Origin: Thermohalobaculum sp963721105
GTDB taxonomy: Bacteria; Pseudomonadota; Alphaproteobacteria; Rhodobacterales; Rhodobacteraceae
Length of the DNA: 64,000 nt
Direction: 5' to 3'
Assembly: GCA_963721105.1 (NCBI GenBank)
Contig: CAVRHY010000011.1
Coordinates: 806,001 to 870,000 of the forward strand
In this document: positions 52,481 to 60,427 of the stretch, one piece after another
How positions within the stretch are numbered: position 1 is the stretch's first letter
Layout: every line of letters begins with the position of its first letter
Notes under the pieces: generated by a model
The model's input: the letters and a program-made list of their open reading frames with translations, nothing else
Told to the model about the DNA's origin: nothing
The model's database searches: none
Translations under genes and position numbers: made by a program

Positions 52481-53239
52481 ATGCCGGTGCGAGTTCTGCT
52501 GGCCGATGACCAGGTCCCGTGGGACGATCCTGCCCGAGACGAGCGGGTGCTGGCCGAGATCGAGCGTGAGAAGGGAGAAGCGTTAAGGGCGGCAGGGAAG
52601 GACCCGCGCGCCGCCTGGGACCAGGACCGCGCCTGGTTCGCCGGGCTGATCCAGTGCCTCGAGAACGACTTCGGCTTCGAGGTGATCCGCGAGGCCTCTT
52701 TCGAGCGGGCCAGATTGCGGGCGGCCAGCGCCGAGCCGGACTTCGACATCGCTGTCATCGACCTGTCCTGGTCGGGGGACGGCGACCTGCCGCATGGCAG
52801 GCGCAGCAATGTCGGGTTCCAGTTGATCGACCTTCTGTCGCCGCGGACCTCCGGTCTGCCGGTGATCGCGTTCTCGCAGAACTTCCACGAGCAACGGGAG
52901 CTGATGCTTCAGGCGACGGCGCGCGGCGCGCTGGCGATGCAGAAGACCTACAAGCCGATCGACTACCAGACGCTGGGATCGGCGATCCTTTTCCTGACCA
53001 GCGACGCGCGCCTGTGGACGACGGGCGCGCCGGCGGCTGCGCAGGAGAAGGGCGGCGCGAAGCGGGCCGGTCAAGCCGGAAGTACGCCTTGGGACTTGAT
53101 GCGCGACCTGCCGCGGCCTTACCTGCTCGCGCTGCTGCCGGCGGCGCTCCTGATCGTGCTGGCGCTGGCGCATCTCAGTACGGAGCCGGGCAAGGCCGTC
53201 AAGATGTTCGGCGTGGCATTGTACGAGCGGGGCCGGTGA
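52481..53239 (+). CDS. Receiver-like protein with C-terminal membrane anchor
   Basis: A 252-residue protein. Residues 1-175 look like a response-regulator receiver with a 40-residue charged insertion after the first strand. The acidic pair is LADD (Asp9, Asp10), the phospho-Asp candidate is AVIDLSW (Asp94), the switch Ser is AFSQN (Ser132) and the Lys is AMQKTY (Lys155). A polar linker leads to one membrane segment (about 214-232, LLALLPAALLIVLALA) and a short tail. No DNA-binding or enzymatic output domain is visible. ATG 52481 follows GAGGGAG. TATACT at 52399-52404 may be a -10. The partner kinase is not in the window. Confidence 0.65.
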   Translation: MPVRVLLADDQVPWDDPARDERVLAEIEREKGEALRAAGKDPRAAWDQDRAWFAGLIQCLENDFGFEVIREASFERARLRAASAEPDFDIAVIDLSWSGDGDLPHGRRSNVGFQLIDLLSPRTSGLPVIAFSQNFHEQRELMLQATARGALAMQKTYKPIDYQTLGSAILFLTSDARLWTTGAPAAAQEKGGAKRAGQAGSTPWDLMRDLPRPYLLALLPAALLIVLALAHLSTEPGKAVKMFGVALYERGR

Positions 53240-53286
53240 TGCTCTGCCCGCGTCTCGTTCTGCCACCGTAAAGAACGGGCGAAGGG

Positions 53287-53305
53287 TCGGGGCACGCTGC
53301 CCCGA
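53287..53305. terminator. Perfect hairpin between convergent genes
   Basis: TCGGGGCA (53287-53294) and TGCCCCGA (53298-53305) pair perfectly around CGC. It lies between the receiver-like gene (+) and the DUF1127-like gene (-), which end at 53239 and 53308. The flanks are only weakly T-rich. It could end transcription from both sides. Confidence 0.6.
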
Positions 53306-53307
53306 TC

Positions 53308-53631
53308 CTATCCATCCGCCGGCAGGGCTGCCAGCGGCCTGACGGTGATCGGCCCGCCGCGATGCGTGGTCAGTACAGGCCGCGAGCGCCGAAGCAGCGG
53401 GTCACCAGTTCTTCCCTGCCGTACGCCCAGAGCCGCCAGCTCGGCATCGCTCTTCGCGTTCAGGCGCTGGTAGGCGGCTGCCGCGCGCCCCGGGCCCGAA
53501 TTCTCGCCGACGCGACCCAGCCAGTTCAGGATGGCGGCGCCGATGCCGGAGGCGGTCCGCTTGGGGTAGACGCCGGGATGCCGGCGGGTCGCCCTGTGGT
53601 CGTAGGTCGTCTGCTCGTATGTCGCACTCAT
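53308..53631 (-). CDS. DUF1127-like small protein
   Basis: A 107-residue protein. The middle (AAAYQRLNAKSDAELAALGVR) resembles the DUF1127 motif in which a short helix is followed by LSD-x-ELxxLGI. The N-terminal 40 residues and the basic C-terminus are not conserved in that family. DUF1127 proteins of alphaproteobacteria are small, and some bind RNA or influence phosphate and carbon metabolism. The ATG has GGAGAGACACC upstream. It is divergent from the ureohydrolase gene with 190 nt between. The role here is unknown. Confidence 0.6.
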   Translation of the reverse strand: MSATYEQTTYDHRATRRHPGVYPKRTASGIGAAILNWLGRVGENSGPGRAAAAYQRLNAKSDAELAALGVRQGRTGDPLLRRSRPVLTTHRGGPITVRPLAALPADG

Positions 53632-53821
53632 GGTGTCTCTCCTTGTTGGTCAGAGGTTCACCCATCCGCGCTTCCTCGCCGAGTAAGGTCAGCCTTGTTG
53701 ACCGGTTTTGCAACCAACGCCCGGCGCATAGGCGCCTTGCGGCGGGCGCAAGGGGCGGCACGGAACGGATTGCCCGCGGCGGGTCGGGCATGCTTGATGG
53801 CCGGGAGCAGAGGAGGACCCG

Positions 53822-54775
53822 ATGGCGGACAGCGAGGCGCTTGCCCTGGACGACCCGATGCAGCGGCCCCGGTTCACCGGGCTCGCGACGTTTTTCCGTC
53901 TGCCCTGGGCCGAGGATTTCGAGCGCGACCCGCCGCAGATCGGCGTCTGCGGCGTGCCCTATGACGGCGGCGTGACGAACCGGCCGGGGCCGCGGCACGC
54001 GCCCCGCGAGGTGCGCAACCAGTCGAGCATGATGCGCCGGATCAACCAGGCGACGGGCGCCAGCCCCTTCCAGGCGGCGCGCGTCGCCGATATCGGCGAC
54101 GCTTGGGTATCGAGGCCCTTCGAGCTGGAAGGCGCGCACCGCGAGATCCAGGACTTCTTCGAGCGGGCGCACCGTGCCGGCATCCGGACGCTCGCCTGCG
54201 GCGGCGACCATTCGGTCAGCCTGCCGATCCTGCGCGCGATTGCGGGTGACCGGCCGCTCGGCATGATCCACATCGACGCGCATTGCGACACCGGCGACAA
54301 TTACGGCGGCAGCCGGTTCCACCACGGCGCGCCGTTCAAGATCGCCGTCGACGAGGGGCTGCTGGACCCGAAGCGGGTGGTGCAGATCGGCATCCGAGGC
54401 AGCCTCTACATGCGCGAGATGTGGAAGTTCAGCTTTGACAGCGGCATGCGCGTCATGATGGTCGAGGAGGTCGAGGAGCGCGGCTGGCGCGCCTGCATCG
54501 ACGAGGCCGTCGGCATCGTCGGCGACGGGCCGGTCTATGTATCGTTCGACATCGACTCGCTCGACCCCGCCTTCGCGCCGGGGACCGGCACGCCCGAGGC
54601 CGGCGGCATCACGATGCGCGAGGCGCAGGGGATGATCCGACGACTCTCCGGGCTGGACATCGCGGGGGCCGACATGGTCGAGGTCTCGCCGCCCTTCGAC
54701 GTCGGCGGCATCACGGCGCTGAATGGCGCGACGGTGATGTTCGAGCTGCTGTGCGCCATGACGGGCGGGCGCTGA
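53822..54775 (+). CDS. Agmatinase/ureohydrolase family protein
   Basis: A 317-residue member of the arginase superfamily. The dinuclear Mn ligands are visible: CGGDHSVSLP, IHIDAHCDTGDNYGGSRFHH and VYVSFDIDSLDPAFAPGTGT followed by PEAGGI. The early text GVCGVPYDGGVTNRPGPRHA matches agmatinase or guanidinobutyrase. It hydrolyses a guanidino compound to urea and an amine; guanidinobutyrase or guanidinopropionase are equally possible. It stands alone upstream of a lipoprotein gene with its own promoter. ATG 53822 has AGAGGAGGACCC upstream. Confidence 0.9.
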   Translation: MADSEALALDDPMQRPRFTGLATFFRLPWAEDFERDPPQIGVCGVPYDGGVTNRPGPRHAPREVRNQSSMMRRINQATGASPFQAARVADIGDAWVSRPFELEGAHREIQDFFERAHRAGIRTLACGGDHSVSLPILRAIAGDRPLGMIHIDAHCDTGDNYGGSRFHHGAPFKIAVDEGLLDPKRVVQIGIRGSLYMREMWKFSFDSGMRVMMVEEVEERGWRACIDEAVGIVGDGPVYVSFDIDSLDPAFAPGTGTPEAGGITMREAQGMIRRLSGLDIAGADMVEVSPPFDVGGITALNGATVMFELLCAMTGGR

Positions 54776-54822
54776 TGCGCGCCCCGCCGCCTGTTGGTCG
54801 CCCACCTGTTGGCCGCTCCCGG

Positions 54823-54850
54823 TTGACGGCGGGCACGGGCCGCGTAGGCT
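54823..54850 (+). promoter_or_regulatory. Predicted promoter for the lipoprotein gene, close to its start codon
   Basis: TTGACG (54823-54828) and TAGGCT (54845-54850) are 16 nt apart. The start ATG is at 54858, only 7 nt after the -10, so transcription would begin at or next to the A of the ATG. A leaderless mRNA is therefore possible, and no Shine-Dalgarno sequence is present. Confidence 0.5.
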
Positions 54851-54857
54851 GCCGGCC

Positions 54858-55364
54858 ATGCGCCTGACGCTCTTCATACCATTGCTCGCCGCCGGGTGCG
54901 CCATCGCCTCCGGGCCGGACCCGCGCGCGGGCTTCACAGAGCGAAATGTCGGCAAGACGCTGGTCACGCATGTCGAGGGGCTGGGCACGCAGGCCGTCTA
55001 CATGGCGCCGGATGGCGAGCTGTTCCTGTGGTCCTCGGCCAGCCCGGCGGTGCAGCGGGGCAATTGGCGCTTTGATGCGCTGGCGACGGGGGCGGCGACG
55101 ACCTACCAGGGCGCGGCCGGCATCAACTACCCGGTGCAGGAGCTCGAGACCGAGTGGGGCGTCTGCTTCCAGTACCGCGACGCCGCCGGGCGCATCCTGC
55201 GGCGCGCCGAGGGCGGCGACTGGAACTGCGCGCTGCTGGCCGACTACGAGGGGCTGGTCGCCGGGCGCGCCGAGGGCGACGCCTTCGGGCTGGCCGACGG
55301 CACGCCGCCGGCGCCCATGCCGGCCGGCGCCCTGCTGGGACTGGACGAACTGGGCGCGCTCTGA
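54858..55364 (+). CDS. Small lipoprotein of unknown function
   Basis: A 168-residue protein. The short signal sequence ends in a lipobox LLAAGC (Cys at about residue 14), so lipid attachment is likely. The mature part has alternating strands (AVYMAPDGELFLWSSASPAV, VCFQYRDAAGRILRR) with two further Cys (WGVC, WNCALL), which may form a disulfide. I do not recognise the family. It ends 75 nt before trmJ. A leaderless promoter appears to serve it. Export to the periplasm or outer membrane is the only firm inference. Confidence 0.75.
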   Translation: MRLTLFIPLLAAGCAIASGPDPRAGFTERNVGKTLVTHVEGLGTQAVYMAPDGELFLWSSASPAVQRGNWRFDALATGAATTYQGAAGINYPVQELETEWGVCFQYRDAAGRILRRAEGGDWNCALLADYEGLVAGRAEGDAFGLADGTPPAPMPAGALLGLDELGAL

Positions 55365-55439
55365 CGGTGGCGGGGGGCGCCGCGGCCGGGCGCCCGGCGC
55401 GGCTTGCCCGCGCGCGGCCGAGCCGCTAGAGCGCGGCGC

Positions 55440-56207
55440 ATGGCGGGAACGGATCGAGGCCGCACCCCGGAGGCGTCGCCGCATGGCCCTGCCTTCGTGC
55501 TGGTGCAACCCCAGATGGGCGAGAACATCGGCGCGGCGGCGCGGGCGATGTGGAACTTCGGCCTGCGCCGGATGCGGCTGGTCGCGCCTCGCGACGGCTG
55601 GCCGAACCCGGCCGCGGTGGCGATGGCGAGCGGCGCCGGCGGGCTTCTGGACGACGCGCAGCTTTTCCCGACGACCGCCGAGGCGGTGGCCGACTGCGGC
55701 ACGGTCTACGCCACGACCGCGCGCCCGCGCGAGATGACCAAGCGCGTGCTGACGCCCGAGGCGGCGATGGCCGAGGCGCGCGGCATCACCGCCGCCGGCG
55801 GCAGGGTGGCAGTGCTGTTCGGCCCCGAGCGGGCGGGGCTGGCCAACGAGGACGTGGTGCTGGCCGACACCATCGTCAGCGTGCCCGTCAACCCGGCCTT
55901 CGGCTCGCTGAATCTCGCGCAATGCGTGCTGCTGACCGCCTACGAGTGGCGCCGGCAGGGCGAGGCGCTGGCCGGCAGCGCGCAGTCCGACGAGCCCGAG
56001 CGCGCCGACAGCGCCGATGTCGGGCGGCTGCTCGACCACCTGGAGGCCGAGCTGGACGCCGCCGGGTTCTTCTACCCCGCGCAGAAGCGCCCGGCGATGC
56101 TGGCCAACCTGCACAACCTGTTCCGCCGCGCGCCGCTGACCGACGCCGAGATCCGCACGCTGCGCGGCGTCGTGCGGGCGCTCGCCGAGGGGCCGAGGCG
56201 GCGATGA
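55440..56207 (+). CDS. trmJ: tRNA (cytidine/uridine-2'-O-)-methyltransferase TrmJ
   Basis: A 255-residue SPOUT-fold enzyme. Motif 1 is FVLVQPQMGENIGAAARAMW, motif 2 is VAVLFGPERAGLANEDV and motif 3 is NPAFGSLNLAQCVLLTAYEW. The C-terminal helical extension (DHLEAELDAAGFFYPAQKRP) is the TrmJ-type one. It methylates the ribose of nucleotide 32 in tRNA with S-adenosylmethionine. ATG 55440 was chosen because conserved sequence begins soon after; the frame is open 12 codons upstream. It is monocistronic. Confidence 0.9.
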   Translation: MAGTDRGRTPEASPHGPAFVLVQPQMGENIGAAARAMWNFGLRRMRLVAPRDGWPNPAAVAMASGAGGLLDDAQLFPTTAEAVADCGTVYATTARPREMTKRVLTPEAAMAEARGITAAGGRVAVLFGPERAGLANEDVVLADTIVSVPVNPAFGSLNLAQCVLLTAYEWRRQGEALAGSAQSDEPERADSADVGRLLDHLEAELDAAGFFYPAQKRPAMLANLHNLFRRAPLTDAEIRTLRGVVRALAEGPRRR

Positions 56208-56372
56208 CGTGGGGGCGCGCCCGCCGCGGGGCGCGCTGGAACACCGCGCGCGGCGGAACAGCGCGATGGGTGGTTGCGCGGTCAGAACGATTGCGCCAGT
56301 TTGTCCGCCCGGTTCCGGTCCGCGGCGGGCAGATATTGTCCTTTGCAACAGAAATTCGCTTGAGGTGGTAAA

Positions 56373-57323
56373 TTGTCCATTGAGACGGCCAAGCGCCGCG
56401 TTTTTGTAATTCTGTCGAGGCGCTCAATCGCCTACGCAAGCGTGTGCCTGCGAACCTTGCTTGCCAATTCCCTGGAGGATATCGACCTTACCCTTGTAAC
56501 GGATGAAGAAGAGGACCGGGTCGCGTTCGATGAAATTTTCCAGGGTATCGACGCCCGGAACCATGACCTGCGGATTGTCACCAAATCCGATTGCGATGAA
56601 ATTGCCGCTACGAAGTTTGCCAACTACCCGGCGCTTTCACGCTTCAGGGAAGGTCACCCCTGCTGGCGGAAGATCACTGAACCCATACTTTTAAGCCGTC
56701 CGGAAGATGAGGCGATCATCCTTGACCCGGACCTGTATTTTCCCAATCGGTTTACGTTCGAGCCAGCTCGATCATCCGGTATCGCCCTCATGCGCCAGGG
56801 TCCGAATTGCCTCCTTCCTCCGAAAGCCGTGTGGCGCGTCCTGGACCTCGGGGTTCCGCTCGCAAATCACGTCGACATCGGCGTCGCTCAGCTCAGGTGT
56901 GATGCCGTGGACCTGGATTGGCTGAACTGGTTGATCGAGCGGATAGGAACCGACGAATTCACCAGATTCATGCATATCGAAGCAATCGTCTGGTCGGCTC
57001 TCGCGATGCGATGTGGCGGGGGGCACCTCGATCCTTCAATCTGGCGCTGCTGGGAGCGCGGTTACGTGAAGCGCTATCTCGTTGCGGCAGGCCTGAATGG
57101 GGAGTGGGTCCTCCGTCTAGAGCCGTTGCACCGGCTCAAGTGCATTCACGTGAGCGGCCCCTCCAAATGGTGGGTTGTCAGCGCCGAGGCGAAAGGGATT
57201 CTGAAGCCGACCGGCAAACTGCTCGACAAGCCGTCGACGCCATATCCTTACAAAGAACTTACGAGATCGCGCTATTCGATGGAGCAGCGGGTGAAAAAAT
57301 CTCTCTCCTTCTTAAAGGTCTGA
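56373..57323 (+). CDS. GT-A-like glycosyltransferase candidate with TTG start and low GC
   Basis: A 316-residue protein with a TTG start at 56373, GAGGTGG 4 nt upstream. The N-terminus RRVFVILSRRSIAYASVCLR resembles the first strand of GT-A glycosyltransferases. A DxD motif (Asp118 and Asp120) is in AIILDPDLYFPNRFTF. Further blocks are LGVPLANHVDIGVAQLRCDA and HIEAIVWSALAMRCGGG. It lacks a signal peptide. Base composition is visibly lower in GC than all neighbours, with many A/T third positions, suggesting lateral transfer. Acceptor and donor are unknown. The family assignment rests on the DxD and overall pattern only. Confidence 0.6.
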   Translation: MSIETAKRRVFVILSRRSIAYASVCLRTLLANSLEDIDLTLVTDEEEDRVAFDEIFQGIDARNHDLRIVTKSDCDEIAATKFANYPALSRFREGHPCWRKITEPILLSRPEDEAIILDPDLYFPNRFTFEPARSSGIALMRQGPNCLLPPKAVWRVLDLGVPLANHVDIGVAQLRCDAVDLDWLNWLIERIGTDEFTRFMHIEAIVWSALAMRCGGGHLDPSIWRCWERGYVKRYLVAAGLNGEWVLRLEPLHRLKCIHVSGPSKWWVVSAEAKGILKPTGKLLDKPSTPYPYKELTRSRYSMEQRVKKSLSFLKV

Positions 57324-57539
57324 AATTGCTCGCGCGCTCACTTGGCAGATTTGAGGCTGGGCCGGTGGCGTCTGGTACCGGACGAGCGACCGGGGACACA
57401 AGAAATCCCGATTTTTTCCCACGGGGGTTCACCGGGTCCGGCAACTTGATCCGGGGGCAATCCCGCCTCTTGCCGCTTGTTCCTCCCCCGTTCCGCCGCT
57501 AGGTGTCCGGCGGCAGCCGGGAGACAGGCGGAGACGGGC

Positions 57540-58658
57540 ATGGCGAAGCGATCGGTGTTCGAGGAGGTCGGCGAGCGGCGCGCGGCGCCGGTGGCGAGGC
57601 CCGCCCGCGCCCCGGCGCGCGCCGGCATCGCCGCCTGGCTGTGGCTGCTGGCGGCGATGGTGGTCGCCATGGTGCTGGTCGGCGGCTCGACGCGGCTGAC
57701 GGATTCCGGGCTGTCGATCACCGAGTGGGCGCCGGTCATGGGCGCGGTGCCGCCGCTGTCGGACGCCGACTGGCAGTCGGCCTTCGACGCCTACAAGGGT
57801 ACGACCGAGTTCCAGGAGCAGAACGCCTGGATGACGCTGGCGGATTTCCGGCCCATCTTCTGGTGGGAGTGGACGCACCGCTTTCTGGGGCGCGCCATCG
57901 GCGTCGTCTGGCTGGTCGGCTATGCGGGTTTCCTGGTCGCGCGGCGGGTGCCGTCGGGCTGGGCCGGGCGGCTGGCGCTGCCGGGCGTGCTCGGCGCGGT
58001 GCAGGGCGCGGTCGGCTGGTGGATGGTCGCCTCGGGGCTGAGCGGACGGCTGGACGTCGCGCCCTACCGGCTGATGCTGCACCTCGGCATCGCGTTCGCG
58101 ATCTTCGCGCTGCTGGTCTGGCTGGCGCTCCGCGTCCGGCTGGACGAGGTGGCGACGCTGGCGGCGCGCCGCCGGCGGATCGGGCGCGTGATGCGCTGGA
58201 CCGGCTGGCTGGGCGCACTGGCCTTTGTGCAGATCCTGCTGGGCGCGCTGGTCGCTGGGCTGGACGCCGGACGCGGCTATGTCGACTGGCCGCTGATGGA
58301 GGGGAACTGGATCCCGCCGGAATCCTTCGACCTGTCGCCGGCATGGGCGAACGCGTTCGAGAACCCGGCGCTGGTGCAGTTCGACCACCGGATCGTCGCC
58401 TACCTGCTGCTGGCGGCGACGGCGGTCTTCACCTTGCAGGGGCTGCGCACCCGGCACCGCGACGTGCGCCGCTGGGTCGGCATTGTCGGCGTCGCTATCC
58501 TGGCGCAGGCGCTGATCGGCATCGCCACCGTGATGCACGCGGCGCCGCTGGGCCTCTCGCTGCTGCACCAGGCGGGCGCGCTGGTGGTGATCTTCGTGAT
58601 CCTGCGGACGCGCTTTGCCGCCGGCTACCCGGTCGAGCAGCGGATCGAGCGGGTTTAA
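57540..58658 (+). CDS. ctaA: Heme A synthase (COX15/CtaA)
   Basis: A 372-residue protein with about eight membrane segments. It contains LVGGSTRLTDSGLSITEWAP, WWEWTHRFLGRAIGVVWLVG, MLHLGIAFAIFALLVWLAL, VQFDHRIVAYLLLAATAV and LSLLHQAGALVVIFVILR. The four heme-binding His sites (WTHR, LHLG, FDHR, LHQA) are intact. It is the COX15 type that oxidises heme O to heme A for aa3-type cytochrome oxidase. ATG 57540 follows GGAGACGGGC; the frame continues 21 codons upstream. The cox genes are not adjacent. Confidence 0.96.
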   Translation: MAKRSVFEEVGERRAAPVARPARAPARAGIAAWLWLLAAMVVAMVLVGGSTRLTDSGLSITEWAPVMGAVPPLSDADWQSAFDAYKGTTEFQEQNAWMTLADFRPIFWWEWTHRFLGRAIGVVWLVGYAGFLVARRVPSGWAGRLALPGVLGAVQGAVGWWMVASGLSGRLDVAPYRLMLHLGIAFAIFALLVWLALRVRLDEVATLAARRRRIGRVMRWTGWLGALAFVQILLGALVAGLDAGRGYVDWPLMEGNWIPPESFDLSPAWANAFENPALVQFDHRIVAYLLLAATAVFTLQGLRTRHRDVRRWVGIVGVAILAQALIGIATVMHAAPLGLSLLHQAGALVVIFVILRTRFAAGYPVEQRIERV

Positions 58659-59200
58659 CGGGGGTCGGCGGGACCCGGCCGTCGTCCGCGCGGCGGCGGG
58701 AATCTCTCGACGGTGCGAAAAAATCCCCGCTTTCGCGGGCGGGGCGTCACGATGGCTCCGTTGCGCGAAGGGCTGACGGAGCGGGAGGCGCCGCGGGACG
58801 GCGACGGGAGAGTCCCGAAACCGCGGGTATCATACCAACCCGCGCTGACCAAAACTCATGCGCCCAGTCCCGCAGTCCGAGGGACATGATGCGCCACGGC
58901 TGGTCGGCGAGCTTGTTCCACGCCTCGCAGCAGTGGGCGACAATGTCGTCGTAGGAGTCGAAGACCCGGTTCGACAGCCAGTTCTGGCGCATGAACTGCC
59001 AGACGTTCTCGACGGGGTTCAGCTCGGGCGAGCGCGGCGGCAGCGGCAGGAGCGTGATGTTCTGCGGGATGAGGAGGCGGCCGGAGACGTGCCATCCCGC
59101 CTGGTCCAGGATAAGCACGGCGTGTGCGCCGGGCGTGACGTGACCCCTTGTTTCTCCTCCACGAGCTGCTGGAATCCGGACCACAGGAGAGGGACCGGAT

Positions 59201-59467
59201 ATGAAGCGAAGCAGGTTCAGCGAAGAGCAGATCATCGGGGTGCTGCGCGAGCAGGAGGCCGGAGCGGCGGTCGCCGAGCTGTGCCGCAAGCACGGTATGT
59301 CGTCGGCGACGTTTTATGCCTGGAAGGCCAAATACGGCGGGATGGACGTCTCGGATGCGAGGCGGCTGAAGGCGCTCGAGGACGAGAACGCGAAGCTGAA
59401 GCGGCTCTATGCCGACGCGATGCTCGACAATGCCGGGCTGAAGGATCTGCTGACAAAAAAATGGTGA
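59201..59467 (+). CDS. IS3-family transposase OrfA
   Basis: An 88-residue helix-turn-helix protein with the typical text KRSRFSEEQIIGVLREQEAG, AVAELCRKHGMSSATFYAWK and KYGGMDVSDARRLKALEDEN. A leucine-zipper-like segment LKRLYADAMLDNAGLKDLL is at the end. It binds the IS ends. The gene ends TKKW at an A7 run (59455-59461), the place where IS3 elements usually shift by -1 to make OrfAB. Here, however, orfB is in the same frame as orfA, separated by two stops. Confidence 0.93.
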   Translation: MKRSRFSEEQIIGVLREQEAGAAVAELCRKHGMSSATFYAWKAKYGGMDVSDARRLKALEDENAKLKRLYADAMLDNAGLKDLLTKKW

Positions 59468-59473
59468 CGGTGA

Positions 59474-59508
59474 GCCATTGTCGCGCCATTGGTCCGAGCG
59501 ACAATGGC
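59474..59508 (+). promoter_or_regulatory. Stem-loop between orfA and orfB covering the orfB start
   Basis: GCCATTGTCGC (59474-59484) and GCGACAATGGC (59498-59508) are perfect 11-nt inverted repeats with a 13-nt loop. The stem begins 12 nt after the A7 run. The candidate orfB ATG (59504) lies in its 3' arm. It may stimulate frameshifting or limit initiation of orfB. Confidence 0.5.
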
Positions 59509-60427
59509 GAACGCCAGGCGGGAAGCCGTCGCGCATCTGAGGACGAGCCTCGAGGTGAGCGAGCGGCGGGCGTGCACCATCATTGCCGCGGACCGGAGCA
59601 CGGTCCGCTATTGCGCGAAGCGTCCCGACGACGCGGCCCTGCGCGGGCGGCTGAGGGAGCTGGCCGATCGGCGGCGGCGGTTCGGGTATCGCCGCCTGCA
59701 TGTCCTTCTCCGCGGCGAGGGCTGGACGATGAACCGCAAGAAGACCCAGCGGCTCTACGGCGAGGAGGGCCTGGCGGTGCGGCGGCGCAGGTCGCGCCGC
59801 CGGATCGCGGTCGCGCGCACGCCGATGCCGAAGCCGGATGGTCCCAACAGCCGCTGGTCGACGGACTTCGTTCACGACCAACTGGCCAACGGCCGTCGTT
59901 TCCGGGTGCTGACGATCATCGACGACGTGACCAAGGAGTGCCTCGCCGCCGTCCCGGACACATCCTTGTCCGGGAAACGGGTTGTGCGGGAGATGAAGGC
60001 GCTGATCGCCCGGCGCGGGCGGCCCGGCACGATCGTCAGCGACAATGGCACCGAGTTCACCTCCTCGGCGGTCCTGGCCTTCACCCAGGCGGCCGGCCTC
60101 GACTGGCGCTACATCGCGCCGGGCAAGCCGACCCAGAATGCATTCGCCGAGAGCTTTCAGGGGCGGATGCGGGACGAATGTTTCAACGAGCATCTGTTCT
60201 TCTCGATGAACCATGCCCGCGCCGTCGTCGCCGGCTGGGTCGAAGACTTCAACACCGCGCGGCCGCACTCGGCGATCGGCTACATGACGCCCGCCGTCTA
60301 CGCCGAGATCCTGAACCCGCAACAGGCACCGGCGCTACGCCACTTGGAAAGCTCCGCACCGATGCCCGTTGCTACCGTCGCGCTCACGCGCAATTCTCAA
60401 CCCACGATTCCAGTCGCCCGCGGATGA
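59504..60427 (+). CDS. IS3-family transposase OrfB (DDE integrase domain)
   Basis: A 307-residue protein starting MANARREAVAHLRTSLEVSE, followed by RRFGYRRLHVLLRGEGW. The rve integrase core has the DDE triad in RWSTDFVHDQ (Asp), TIVSDNGTEFTSSAVLAF (Asp) and SFQGRMRDECFNEHL (Glu). The C-terminal HSAIGYMTPAVYAE is typical of IS3. The frame is open to a TTG at 59489, but I prefer ATG 59504 at the start of conserved sequence. It carries out transposition together with OrfA or as an OrfAB fusion. Confidence 0.93.
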   Translation: MANARREAVAHLRTSLEVSERRACTIIAADRSTVRYCAKRPDDAALRGRLRELADRRRRFGYRRLHVLLRGEGWTMNRKKTQRLYGEEGLAVRRRRSRRRIAVARTPMPKPDGPNSRWSTDFVHDQLANGRRFRVLTIIDDVTKECLAAVPDTSLSGKRVVREMKALIARRGRPGTIVSDNGTEFTSSAVLAFTQAAGLDWRYIAPGKPTQNAFAESFQGRMRDECFNEHLFFSMNHARAVVAGWVEDFNTARPHSAIGYMTPAVYAEILNPQQAPALRHLESSAPMPVATVALTRNSQPTIPVARG

